A model generated the notes under the pieces. The model saw only the letters and a list, made by a program, of their open reading frames with translations, made no database searches and was not told the DNA's origin. The position numbers were made by a program, and so were the translations under genes. Positions 10,149-21,052 of a DNA stretch of 64,000 nt are shown piece by piece (position 1 is the stretch's first letter; every line of letters starts with the position of its first letter). Source of the DNA: Larix kaempferi (taxonomy: Eukaryota > Streptophyta > Pinopsida > Pinales > Pinaceae); NCBI GenBank assembly GCA_027924585.1, contig BSBM01000123.1:19105001-19169000 (forward strand), in the 5' to 3' direction.

Positions 10149-13033
10149 TACATATGATCCGTGGCGAGGGATTTCTTGCTATCTAAATGAGAAATCTGCA
10201 CGGAGAAGTTGAGTTGTGACCAAGAACTTAGAAGAGATCGACAGGAGAAACCCTAGTGAGCAAGAGATTGATTCTGATTGAGTACGTGAAGGGAAATGAT
10301 GCTGACATAATCAATGGTGGAAATCAGAAAGAAGGACATCCGATCTGTCTGCCATGAAGCATGCATGAGGGTGCTAAGGGGTATCCACCGAGAGAGATGT
10401 TGCTAACTTGCTCATGGTTTCTACAACGTTGCTTGTGTGAGGGATTGGGTCAAGTAACAGAGGCCATAAATCAAAGTAAAAAGGTCAGGTATAAATCACG
10501 CATTGAACTTTAGTTTTTTTGTGTTTATTCGTTTTTTCCGGCACCATATTACACGATGAATTTTTGGTGGATAATAGAATGGAGTAATGTTCTGCATGGG
10601 CTTACTGGTTGAGTTGCACATTGCCGCATTTTTATATGCAGAGGTATCGCTGCTACATTGTTAAATGTGGAGGTATTTTAATTTTACCATAAAAAATAAA
10701 CGTGGGTGAACACATTCAAGTGGAGGTCACAATTTATTGGACGCAATTTGGAGGAAGGGCGTAAAGAGCCAGAGTGTCCACCGGAATCTCTTCTTCTAGA
10801 ACTCATCTTGTACTCAAGGAGGAGGAGGTCGTATTATTACAATTGAGAAGGATTTGGTTTTGGAGCTATATCATATCGTTGTTTATTACATAGTGCATAT
10901 CGTGAGGCCAAGTTTCTGGATCAAGTTATCCACAGGTGAAGTTTGCAGTCCACATTAGAGAAGGAGGTTCGGTCTGCATAGAGAATGGCGTGAGGATACC
11001 CCATTGTTTTGAAGCCTCCATTTTATTGAGAAATCACCAGTAAATTAATTTGAACTTTTTCTATTGCAGTTTGAGCGTTGCTCATAACTCCTAAAGGAGA
11101 ATGGTTTTCTGCTCCAGAATCGAGCCCAACGGGTAAATTTTGTTATAGTTTGTGGAACTAATTTTTAAGATCCTAGATGCTTTACTCAGGATTGTAATGG
11201 CCAGTACTACTAACTCTGAAGTATGACTAACTCTGCAGTTGACATTCAAATTAACAATCTACCACCTTTGTCTCCTATGGTTTGTGTTGGGTTTTGCGGT
11301 CTGTAAGTGAAGAAGAAGCTCGAAATTGTGAACCGAAGTGGCTAAAAATGAAACCTGCATGATATTTGGAAAGGTAGATTAATGTTTCAGTCTTTAGTCT
11401 TTGTACTTGTCAGAAGAGATCTCAATATTTTTTCCTCGTCGAAGGTTTTAATGATAACGGAATTTTGTCCTGTTAATCGAAGAATATTACGAAGGATCAA
11501 TTCTGTAGGAAACCATTACACATATTTTATATGCTTCTGAAGCATGAGATATTTTTCAGTGCAGAAAAATTATTAGCCTTGCTATGAACGGCCAGGATTA
11601 AATCGGAGTATTAGAGAAACAGTGGAGGATCTCTATGGGATTTTAAAATGCTTTGGCAGGATAAATAAACAGAGTACAGCGGACGGATGAGTAACGTGGA
11701 AGCTTATTATTTACTATTGATCTTAACTACAAATAGATAAACCATCGGTGGAAGCAATACTGCGCCCTCCCTAGGGTGTATTTTATTGGGTTGTACACAA
11801 TCTGCATTCTATAGATGCCCAAAATTACAGTATTGTGTAAGATTTAGGTCAGTCACCGTGTGCCATGTCTGCTTTAGAGCTTCTTCAGAGCTACCCCACA
11901 GTGAAAAACATTATGGAATAATATTGGTGGGATATACTCTTCTCACGCCATTTTGATTACCTTCGACCTAGATCAGCAGTTCTTTTTTTGGTGGAGAAAA
12001 ATTATTTAAAAACATTTGAGCATTGATAAAAGCTATCATGTTAGTTGTTTTACAGTTCAGGGGAGAGTTATGGGGAGTGCTCGTGCTCTATAGTTTAGTA
12101 TGGGGAGAGTATGGGGAGTGTTTTACAGCTTAGTATGGGGGAGATGTTGTAACGTTTGTTCCTAATATAATAATTTTAAAAAATTATGTCAACTCATAAA
12201 ATAAAAAATTATGGAAAGTATTAAAAAAAATTCAACATTGGCTCATAAAATAAAATATTATGAAAAGTAATTAAAAAGTCGATAAAATAAAAACTTAAAA
12301 CCTTTTGATCTATCAATCAAAAGAAATTAAATTTGTTAAGTTTAAATTTTTAAAAAAAAATACACCTCAAGAAATTATAGGAGTTTAAGATATCTATACT
12401 GATATATATTTTGAAGTAATTGAATTTTACACCCGATCTTTATATAGTCGAGACTTGATTTGTATGACATATTCAAAAAGTTTTGTAATTGACTTAATTC
12501 TTTTACTACTTTATTTTTAAAAGCCATTTTAAACACGTGGATTAAAAAAAAGGTTTTTATCTAATAGAGGGTTGGATAATGTGTCAATAGAGTTGGTGTA
12601 TGTGACTTTTTGTAAAAAGGGGTTTTCATAATGTGTAAGGAGCATGTCTTAAGGAGTTATAAGAAGGTTATGTAATTTTGCAAGTAGGAGGGATAAGGTG
12701 TTATAAATGTTTTAATTATATTGGGAAAGGAGTTATAAAAATTTATTTTGAAAAGTCAATTGATGTAATTGGAGTTATAAGGGAATTGTAAAGGAGATAT
12801 GAGGTATTTGTTGGTAGTTATTAGGAGTGGTTTAATACAAATTAATTTTTTGAGATTATGTTCTAGACCCATTTGAAATTGAATAAGGGGTTTTAGGAAT
12901 TTAGTGTGTGTCGTGGTTTGTTGATTTAAATTAAACACATCAAATTTTCACATAAAAAAAACATTCTCATTTTCGAAGATATATAATTAAAAGAATGACA
13001 AAAATTGAAGACTTGTTTCATCAGCTCTAAACA

Positions 13034-13390
13034 TTGACCAGTACAACTCCAACACCCACAGTTTCACTGAACAAAGGAATGCTTATGTCTATATTTACTT
13101 GTCTACAAGTATTGCACATAAAGTTGGACATGTTGAAAGTTCAAAATAACTTGTTATCAGATGAATTAAGTCTTGTTCGACATCAAAAGTCCAATTTCAT
13201 TCTCTTTCAGAATAATCCATTGCTTGATACTAAATCAGACAAAAAAGATCAAAATGATGTTACTAAGGAATCAAACAACAAACATGTACTTGTTAATTGT
13301 GAGGACCGGTTCAGTATGTTTTCGACCGGTTCAGTATGTTTTCAATTAATGACACTGACAACAAAGCAGATAAAGAGAATGAATTGAAGG
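13034..13390 (+). pseudogene. Unrecognised coding-like scrap in the non-autonomous LTR element
   Basis: A 117-codon open stretch rich in Ser, Asn, Lys and Asp with a leucine-rich N-terminal part. No domain is recognised. It precedes the zinc-knuckle segment on the same strand, so it may be the middle of a decayed Gag. A 17-bp block around GACCGGTTCAGTATGTTTTC is duplicated at 13305-13340. Confidence 0.35.
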
Positions 13391-13439
13391 ATCGACATTT
13401 TGTTCAACCTTGGGAAGAGGTTCAATTTAAATTAAACAA

Positions 13440-14010
13440 ATTGGTTTAGGCTATGAAAAGGCTGATGATGATCTTTCTCATATTTCTAATTATACAAAAC
13501 CAATCAAGTTTGTGAGTGGTGGATTTTTGTTTAATGCTGATAATATGGAACATGTACAGAATGATATGGAACATGTACAGGTACAGGATGATGATCAATG
13601 TGCTAACGCAAATGTTGATATAGATGATGATATAAGTATTGATGATGGTGGTGATTTGTTGAAAAATGAACTTGAACAATGTCAACACTGTCACCGAGTT
13701 GGGAATTAGGAATTTCAGTGTTTTGATCTTCACCCATGTCATTTTTGTGGGAAGAAAAATCATGTTTCAGATAAGTGTTGCAAGCAACCAAAAATTAGGA
13801 GGAAAAAGGTGCATTTTGGTTGGTTATGTATTTGGAGTTGGTCATTGGAAGCCAATTTGTTAGAGAGTTCTTACAGTCGGATCCATACACAGGTACAAAC
13901 ATGTTTGATTGGTGATATTACTACTGCAGACGGACATGAGTGTTTTGATTCAGGATTTGATGATACAGGGCATGACCAAGGCCCACATTTCTCCGATAAT
14001 CTTTTGAGTT
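13440..14010 (+). pseudogene. Gag-like zinc-knuckle segment
   Basis: After an acidic stretch (13512-13709, many Asp and repeated EHVQ blocks), the frame near 13735-13790 reads CHFCGKKNHVSDKC, an exact C-x2-C-x4-H-x4-C nucleic-acid-binding knuckle, followed by the basic tail KQPKIRRKK. Frame changes at about 13.7 and 13.8 kb break the reading. This is the only recognisable protein motif in the element. Confidence 0.55.
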
Positions 14011-14602
14011 GAAGATCGAGTCTTTAGATTCCACTCAAAGACAATCTGATCATCCCTTTCCACTTTCAGGTGGGTATATCAAATGATTTAGACTTCTCAC
14101 TTTTCATTTTACAGGGGGGAATATAGATGAAGATGATGTGTAAAGCTTCAATTTTCGAAGTATACTTTTGAGAATTGTTTACAAGTTATGGATATAGGTG
14201 GATATTGGTTTTGGATGTCTTTTGACACTTTTTTTTGTCAACTGATTATTGACAGTTTTTTTATGTGTCATTTTTTTTAGAGCTTTTTTGTGAACTTATT
14301 TGTTCACATACAAGGATCCTCTTTGGATCTTGCCTCTTTGCTTGGCACATTTAGATTTGTCAGGCATTTTTAGGTTATGATATGTGTTGGAATTTGAAGC
14401 CAATTCAGTTCTCTTCATGGTTTTTTGCTCTCATCAATTTTTGGTTTCACTTTAGTGAACATCTACAGGTTATCACTTGGTTTTGGCATCCATTTGGAAC
14501 ATTTTCAGATGAATCTTCATCGACATGGACTTGATATCAGCTCTTGCACTAGTTTTTTATTGTTGGATGAAACTTTTGTATGGACTTATGATTGGGGGGT
14601 AT

Positions 14603-14792
14603 TGTTAGAAATATTGTCCCTAATTATAAAGTCCTAATTACCTTACCGTTACTTGACGATTGAAGGTAGTTATGTGTAAAAATTGTATAAAAGTTATTTT
14701 CATATGAATAATAAAATGAATGGGCTTATGCCCTCTTTTTTCCATCTTCTCTCTTGGTCTTTTTTATTTTCTGGTTTCTTTAATGTTTATCA
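14603..14792 (+). repeat. 3' LTR, full length
   Basis: 190 bp, TGTTAG...TTTATCA, preceded by the purine tract ending at 14602. It contains TGTATAAAAG near 14685 as a likely TATA box and retains the segment missing from the 5' LTR. Confidence 0.85.
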
Positions 14793-14969
14793 ACTTTTCT
14801 TTAAAATCCATGGGACATCACCTTATTTAAAAGACCATGAGGGGCCAACCTCTCCTCTATTTTATTGTCTTGTCCAATTCTTCTTTTTAGTATTTGAAGA
14901 AATAATATATCTCCTGATAGCCAATGTATCACTTTGTTTCGATGAGAAACACTTTCTTTAGTCAGTTGA

Positions 14970-15190
14970 TAAATCTCAAACAAAAGGTCCTGTTATAGAT
15001 CACATCAAGTAGTTTCAGAAGTTAAGTCTTAGAGTGAAGAATATTTCAGAAGATAAGTTTTTGGATATTTTTATGGTCACTTTAAAGGAGAATATTAAAC
15101 ATGAGATACATATACTTGAACCTAAATCATAGACAATGCTTTTAGTTTGGCAAGGAAAATTAAAAGTAAAAATAGGCGATGACTACTAGA
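14970..15190 (+). pseudogene. Chromovirus gag remnant
   Basis: The plus strand encodes a gag-core-like stretch (KNISEDKFLDIFMVTLKENI, then KHEIHILEPKS) with stops. It corresponds to the C-terminal half of the retrotransposon gag domain, where short polar helices are followed by a hydrophobic helix and basic residues. The N-terminal half is missing or unrecognisable. It lies just downstream of the non-autonomous LTR element. Confidence 0.6.
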
Positions 15191-15444
15191 AGGACCACCT
15201 CCAACACATATAGAGAGAGTAATGTTCCTTCTTCTAACCCACTTCAAAGGTTGACGCCTCAACAACTGGATGAAAGAATAGAAAAAGGTCTATGATTTAA
15301 TTGTGACAGCAAGTATAGTAAGGAACACAAGTGTGAAGAGAATAAATTATTCTACATAGATTGTGAAGAGGAAGAAGCAAAATAACAAGAACCATCTCAA
15401 GAGAAGAAATAGAAGAGATTACTTCCAAATAGATTACTCCCACC

Positions 15445-15660
15445 ATATATTTTCATGCATTGGTTGGAATTAGCACTCCTCAAACTCTCAAGATCGAAGG
15501 ATATATTAGAAAGAAAAAGGTAACAGTGTTGATTGATTATGGTAGTTATCATAATTTCATTCACTCTAAATTAGCCAAAGCTCTCAATTGCTTTGTATAT
15601 CCAAAACCAAAGTTTCAAGTAATGATTGCAGATGGAGAAACTATCAATTACTCAGGGTAA
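15445..15660 (+). pseudogene. Chromovirus aspartic protease
   Basis: The open stretch from 15460 contains VTVLIDYGSYHNFIHSKLA. It matches the retropepsin active-site region (usually L-I-D-S-G-S/A-T/S-H-N-F-I); the catalytic triplet D-S/T-G is D-Y-G here. It stops at 15658. Downstream, to about 15.8 kb, a broken frame still shows PVGGVDVVLRVQWIQSLG, the usual end of the protease domain (VLG-x-W/Q-W-L-x-x-L-G). Confidence 0.8.
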
Positions 15661-15939
15661 TTCCATAATATTAATCTTACTATGGGGGAATATGTATTGA
15701 ATAGTCCAATTATTGTTATCCCAGTGGGTGGTGTTGATGTTGTCTTAAGGGTTCAATGGATACAATCATTGGGCAGGGTGGATTTTAGTTTTAATGAAAT
15801 TTTCTTGGGAAGGAAAATAATTTGAATTAACAGGTATCACAGGGAATCCAAGCAAGGTGATAAGCTCTAATGGTATGACAAAATCATTGAAAAACGAACA
15901 TTAAGGTGTAATTGCGTAATTATGCTCATTAGATGTTCA

Positions 15940-17390
15940 AACATATAAGCATCCTATTCCCTTATATCTCCAAAGGGTCATTGATAAGAATTCCAAGGTA
16001 TTTGAAGATATTCCAAAAGGTCCTCCACCTACTCGAGATTTTGATCATGCTATTCACTTAATTCCAAGAAGTGTTCTTCCTAACATCAGACCTTACAGAT
16101 ACCCCTATGTCTTGAAGAGTGAAATTGAGCACATGATTGAATAAATGTTAGAGGATGGCATAACTAGGCCTAGACAAAGTTCTTACTCTGCACCAGTGGT
16201 AATGGTACACAAGAAGGAGGGATCATGGCGTATGTGTCCAAATTATAGAAAACTCAACAAGATCACCATTAAATATAAGTTTCGTATTCCTGTCATTGAT
16301 GAATTGTTAGATGAACTACATTGAGCAGTTTACTTGACAAAGTTGGATGTCCATTCAGGGTATCATCAAATTAGAATGAAGGAAGAAGACATCCCAAAAC
16401 AACATTCAGAACTCATGAAGGTCATTATGAATTTCTGGTCAAGCCTTTGGGCCTTACGAATGCACCTTTCACATTTCAAGATTTGATGAATTCCATTTTC
16501 AAGCCCTTCCTTAGAAAATTTGTGTTAGTATGTTTTGATGATATAATAATCTATAGCAAGTCTTCGAAAGAACATGTTCAATATGTCGACAGGGTGCTAC
16601 AACTACTAAAGGAGAAACAACTATACGCAAAACCTTCCAAATGTTTCTTTGGGGTAAAGGATGTAGAGTATTTGGGTCATATTGTATCTCATGAAGGTGT
16701 CAAGGTAGACCCTAACAAAATTAAAGCCATGATGGACTAGCCGATTCCCAAAACCTTGAAGAATCTTAGAGGATTCTTAGGTTTGGAAAGGTACTACCGC
16801 AAGTTTGTTCAGAACTATGGAAGAATAGCAGCACCTCTGACAACATTATTAAAGAAGGAAGCATTTGCATGGACTCCATAGGAAACTCAAGCATTTGAAC
16901 AACTTAAAGAGGAAATGTGCAAAGCTCTTGTTTTGACCACACCAGACTTCTCAAAAACCTTCATTATGGAATGTGGTGCCTCAGGAAATGGAATCGATGT
17001 TGTTCTAATGTAAGAAAGATGGCCCCTTGCTTTCAAAAGTTGACCAGTCAAAGGAAAGAACTTACATAAACCAATTTATGAGAAGGAAATGAGGGAAATA
17101 CTGCATGCACTTAAGCAATGGTGTCCTTTCCTAATAGGTAGGCACTTCAAGGTCAAAACAGGTCATGATAGTCTTAAATACTTCTTAGAACAGAGACTAT
17201 ATTCAGAAGAACAACCAAACTGGGTAACCAAGATGTTGGGATATACTTTGAAATCATCTATAAAAAGGGAACCAGAATGTGGTGACAGATGCACTCTCCA
17301 TAAAGGATACACTCATTCAAAAGATACAAAAGGATCCCAGTGTATCAAATACTTTTGTGTGGAAAAATGGTTCGTTGTGGTATAAGGATC
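15940..17390 (+). pseudogene. Chromovirus reverse transcriptase and RNase H
   Basis: RT blocks in order: SSYSAPVVMVHKKEGSWRMC near 16.18 kb, the [12 protein letters not shown] block near 16.34 kb, then [14 protein letters not shown] and the catalytic CFDDIIIYS at 16.45-16.56 kb (the usual YVDD/FFDD position, all Asp present). The thumb and the connection follow ([15 protein letters not shown]). RNase H follows at about 16.96-17.39 kb. In-frame stops occur near 16143, 16321, 16738 and 16880, with frame changes near 16390, 17005 and 17060. Confidence 0.9.
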
Positions 17391-17439
17391 GCTTATATAT
17401 ATGTAAGAACTCCCAACTCAAACTAAATATCCTTTTGGA

Positions 17440-18450
17440 ATTACACACCTCTCCTTAGGTGTGCACTCAAGATTCCTAAAAATGTACCACAGGTTCAAGA
17501 ATGAATTATTTTGGGAAGGTCTTAAATCTGATGTTCAAAAGTTCGTGGTAGAATGTTTGGTTTTCCCACAAAATAAGGTTGAAACAGTTAAGACCCCAGG
17601 TATTTTACAACATTAGAAATACCTTTTCAGTGATGGGAGGAAGTCTCAATGGATTTTATCATAGGTCTACCCATGTCAGAAGGGAAGAATTTTATTATGG
17701 TGGTTGTTAATAGGCTCACAAAGTATGCACACTTTTGTGCACTCTCTCACCCTTTTAATGCAAGTACAGTTGTTGTGGCCTTCATGGAATCAGTTTAGAA
17801 GTTACATGGGAACCCGCAGATTATTGTAAGTGATAGAGATCCAACATTCACTGGAAAATTTTGGATTGGATTATTTTCTTGTTTGGGTACCCAATTGGCT
17901 CATAGTTCTTCTTATCATCCTCAATCTGATGGGAAAACTGAGATAGTGAACAAATTTTTGGAAGGCTATCTTCGTTGCTTTGCATCTGATAAACAAACAT
18001 AGTGGGTGAAATGGTTATCTTTGGTAGAATGGTGGTACAATACTTCCTTCCATACATCATCAAAAATGTCTCCATTTATGCCACTTTATGGGTACCATCA
18101 TCCATCTATCACATCTCCCTTAAGAGGAAAATCTAAAGTTCAAGTTGTGGAAGATCACCTAGAGCACCAACAAGAAGCTCTCCAGTTACTAAAGGAAAAC
18201 CTGGCTATGTCAAAAAACAAGATGAAACAATAAACAAATCAACATCGCAGTGAAAGGATTTTTGAATGGGATTGGGTATTTATGAGGCTACAACCTTACA
18301 AACAAGTGTCACTCAAGCAACTAAATAAAGACAATAAATTAGCACCCAAGTACTATGGTCCTTATAAATTGTTGCAGAAGATTGGTAGTATGGCTTACAA
18401 ATTGGAGCTCCCTTCATCTTCAAGGGTCACCCAGTTTTCCATGTTTCTTG
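17440..18450 (+). pseudogene. Chromovirus integrase
   Basis: Integrase joins element cDNA to host DNA. An HHCC-type N-terminal domain near 17.45-17.58 kb reads GVHSRFLKMYHRF...ECLVF, where the second Cys of C-x2-C is Phe. The catalytic core keeps all three acidic residues in context: SMDFIIGLP, IIVSDRDPTFTG, and HPQSDGKTEIVNKF. A GPF/Y-like block (KYYGPYKLLQKIGSMAYKLELP) follows. Stops near 17796, 18001 and 18232 break the frame. Confidence 0.9.
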
Positions 18451-18463
18451 CTTAAAGAAGGTA

Positions 18464-18517
18464 ATAGGAGACAAGATCCCAATTCAAACTATAGGAGACA
18501 AGATCCCAATTCAAACT
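18464..18517 (+). repeat. 27-bp in-frame tandem duplication
   Basis: The unit ATAGGAGACAAGATCCCAAT plus 7 bp occurs twice, encoding IGDKIPIQT twice just upstream of the chromodomain. The copies are identical, so the duplication is recent relative to the decay of the element, or was present in the parent. Confidence 0.9.
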
Positions 18518-18529
18518 ATCTTCCCAGAT

Positions 18530-20470
18530 CTTGATGAAGAAGGAAAATTCATATTAGAACCTAAACAAATCACTGAAACAAGGACCAAACACCTACACAA
18601 TCATGTTATTACTCAGCACGGGGGGTTCACTAGCGAGGCAATATCATATCACGTCCATTCACATTGGGGGTTTGAATACTCTTAAAAAACTCAAAAATAT
18701 ATTGCACCGTATTAAGGGGTCAAGGGCGATTTTTAATTTGACATAGTAATATAAATATTAGGGGTTATTTTATTTGGGTGAGCTACGGAATAACCTCCAA
18801 ATTGTGGGATGGATTCATAGCTCCAAATCATGGAATAAATTCATACCCACCTAAAACTTAAGGACCCTCGATTTTTATTTGATATTGCTTATGATCCTAA
18901 GTTTTGCATAAATATGATAATAGTGTACCAATGATAATATCGATGGAAGTCTCTTTGGATTACTCACCTTGAGCTATCCTCATTTAATAGTTTATTAGGA
19001 TTGGTTTGAATTGATGTTATATCGTTTTTGATATTTAGGTTAAGATATGTAGTTAATTGGGAGTTCCAAAGTTTAATAATTGTATTGTATTTTTGCTAGG
19101 TATTCGAGTAAAAGATCTAAATCTTCATTTTTTAGATAAGGGTTTACGTGGACATTGAGATTCAATCAAACCTTGCTTCATGAGAACCAAGAAAAGTGAG
19201 ATCAATCTTTATTGACTAATTATTTCTTTCAACTTTTGTATTCTTCTTTAACATTTTTACATTGCCAGTTAGAAATAGTTGTTAGATTGAGTTATATTTG
19301 GCACATTCACAATTGTAATTTCAATTCTTCTATGCAAGGAATTCATCTTAATATTGTGTTGGAAACGACATGAACATAGGTGAAAATCTAAATCCTTATT
19401 TACATACCCTATGTGTTATCGTTACCATGAAATGATATCATATAAGTTTCACCATCTATGTATCTTTATAACCATTGCCTGCTTGAAACCTAACAATGGA
19501 GTTTTTTCTCTCTCTCATATATATATATATATATAACCCAAGAAAAGGTAACTAAATTTTTTTAATTCCCTTCATTGCAAGGATAAATGTAGAGGAAGTG
19601 GAGGAAATTCATATTTTGTATCTTGTGAATGACCCAAATCCAGCTTATGCGCATGATCATATGGTGTTATTGGGAAGTAAGAGGAATTTATCTATGTTCA
19701 TTTGGGTTCAAACATCAATGATGTTTATTTTGATAGGAAGGTAGGGGAGTCCATCCACGAAAGGCTTTCAATTTTGCATTTTTATGGAGTTTAATTTATT
19801 AAGCTTATAGAAAACATGAGCTCTCTATGGCTATACTTATATTAACATGATATAAAATTGGTAGATTGGAAGGAAATGGTGTGAAACATCTACAATTCTC
19901 ATATTTTCTAAGAATTGAACTATGTATTAGACTATCAACCTTTTACATTCTTTATTATGTTGATCTCTTGACTGGGTTTCCTTTACGCATTTTTCCTTCC
20001 CAATACTATTTTGTTGGGTCTTCAACTATCCAAAAATACAAATTGATTAGTCACCCTTGCAATCTCGGTGGGATTATTATTAGCATTTTACTATTATTTT
20101 ATTTAGCATCATGTTTTCGTATACTAAGATGTGTTAGGGATCCTGTTTATTACAACTTGGTAATATGATATAAAGGGGGTATTAAAAATGGATTGATAAA
20201 AATGGATACATAGAATATTTGGTGAAACAAGGGGTTTTCTTAATTGGAAAGGAATATGGGGAGGGGGGTTCAATAATAAAATTTTAGGAGGAATTTTCCA
20301 ATATTTAGTGAAATTAGGGATATTCTTTAATATAACGTGAACGATCGTGCTATGTAACAAGTTCACTAAGTGAACCCCCCGTGTTACTCAGTACCTCATC
20401 AAGTGGAATAATTTACCATTGAAGATTCGACATGGGAAGATGACTCCTTCATACATAAGCATCCACAACT
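18530..20470 (+). pseudogene. Chromodomain, split by a DNA transposon
   Basis: The chromodomain directs chromovirus integration to chromatin. Its first half (EEGKFILEPKQITETRTKHL) ends at 18608-18616; its second half resumes at 20384 with YLIKWNNLP and, after a frame change, DSTWEDDSFIHKHPQLI. The 18617-20383 insertion accounts for the gap, and the two halves join at the duplicated TTACTCAG. Aromatic positions of the fold (Y/W in YLIKW and W in STWE) are still visible. Confidence 0.88.
18617..20383. mobile_element. hAT-like non-autonomous DNA transposon
   Basis: Terminal inverted repeats CACGGGGGGTTCACT (15 bp perfect) flank 1767 bp, and the 8-bp sequence TTACTCAG is duplicated at 18609-18616 and 20384-20391. 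An 8-bp duplication is typical of hAT elements (also of P elements). No transposase is recognisable inside; the small open stretches lack known motifs, so it is non-autonomous. The right end carries an extra palindrome (GTTCACTaAGTGAAC). Confidence 0.88.
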
Positions 20471-20512
20471 AATCAAGCGTTGAGGACAACACTTGTCTGA
20501 AGGGGAGGGGCA

Positions 20513-21052
20513 TGTTAAGCCCTAAATGTTGGCACATTACCCCCTATATAGTGGCTCATTACATATTATTGATGTCAGCTTGGGTCTACTAATGGCAGTT
20601 GTTATTAGTATTATTATATTTGTTATGTTGGCTTGGGTCCATTAGTTGTAATTGTACCTCTTTGTCTCCTATATATAGGAATAATACCTTTTCATTTGAA
20701 TCATATTGTCGTGTCTTGTCTTGTGTACTTAGTACATTGTATAAGGAGGTTTCCCCCTCAAAGATGCTTTCTATTCATCTATTTTCTTCATTAAAGGCAT
20801 GGAGTACTCTTTCTGGCCTATTTCTTCTCTTTTCATGCTCTTTTTGGAAATTTGTTGCTTAGCAACTTTGCTCAGTTGGAGGTTTCCCCCTCAAAGAGGC
20901 AAGTGAACAAGAGTGGATTTCGTCCATAAAAGGATCAAATGTAAGGTGTTGCTCTACCTTAAGGGTTTTGATATCCATTAAATAAAGGAGTTTTTTGATC
21001 TTATTTTATGATATTTTGTGTCATTATATATTCAGATTTAAGGTACATAACA
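20513..21052 (+). repeat. Composite LTR: chromovirus 3' LTR joined to another LTR's tail
   Basis: It begins TGTTAAGCCC after the chromovirus polypurine tract, has a TATA box (CCTATATATAGG near 20672), and ends ACATAACA. The last 187 bp (20866-21052) match 22529-22713, while the first 350 bp match nothing else here. The motif GGAGGTTTCCCCCTCAAAGA occurs at both about 20746 and 20879, which may mark the exchange point. Confidence 0.7.

Larger units (their letters stand above)
10031..14792 (+). mobile_element. Non-autonomous LTR retrotransposon with short LTRs
   Basis: Two related LTRs (10031-10134 and 14603-14792) both start TGTTAG and end TTTATCA. An initiator-Met type primer site follows the first and a purine tract (ATTGGGGGGTAT) precedes the second, so transcription is on the plus strand. 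The flanking 5 bp are ACCTT and ACTTT, an imperfect target duplication. The 4.5-kb interior shows no protease, integrase, RT or RNase H, only a scrap of gag-like zinc-knuckle sequence near 13.75 kb, so it would need another element's enzymes. A further purine tract and TGTTGTAACG at 12.11-12.13 kb suggests that the interior is itself composite. Confidence 0.8.
14970..20512 (+). mobile_element. Decayed chromovirus (Ty3/Gypsy) interior
   Basis: On the plus strand, gag, protease, RT, RNase H, integrase and a chromodomain follow in the standard Ty3/Gypsy order. The terminal chromodomain places it among chromoviruses. It ends in a polypurine tract (AAGGGGAGGGGCA, 20500-20512) and the start of a 3' LTR at 20513. 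No 5' LTR or PBS is seen; the 5' part is lost, or lies beyond the adjacent LTR element. Many stops and frameshifts make it inactive. Confidence 0.9.
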
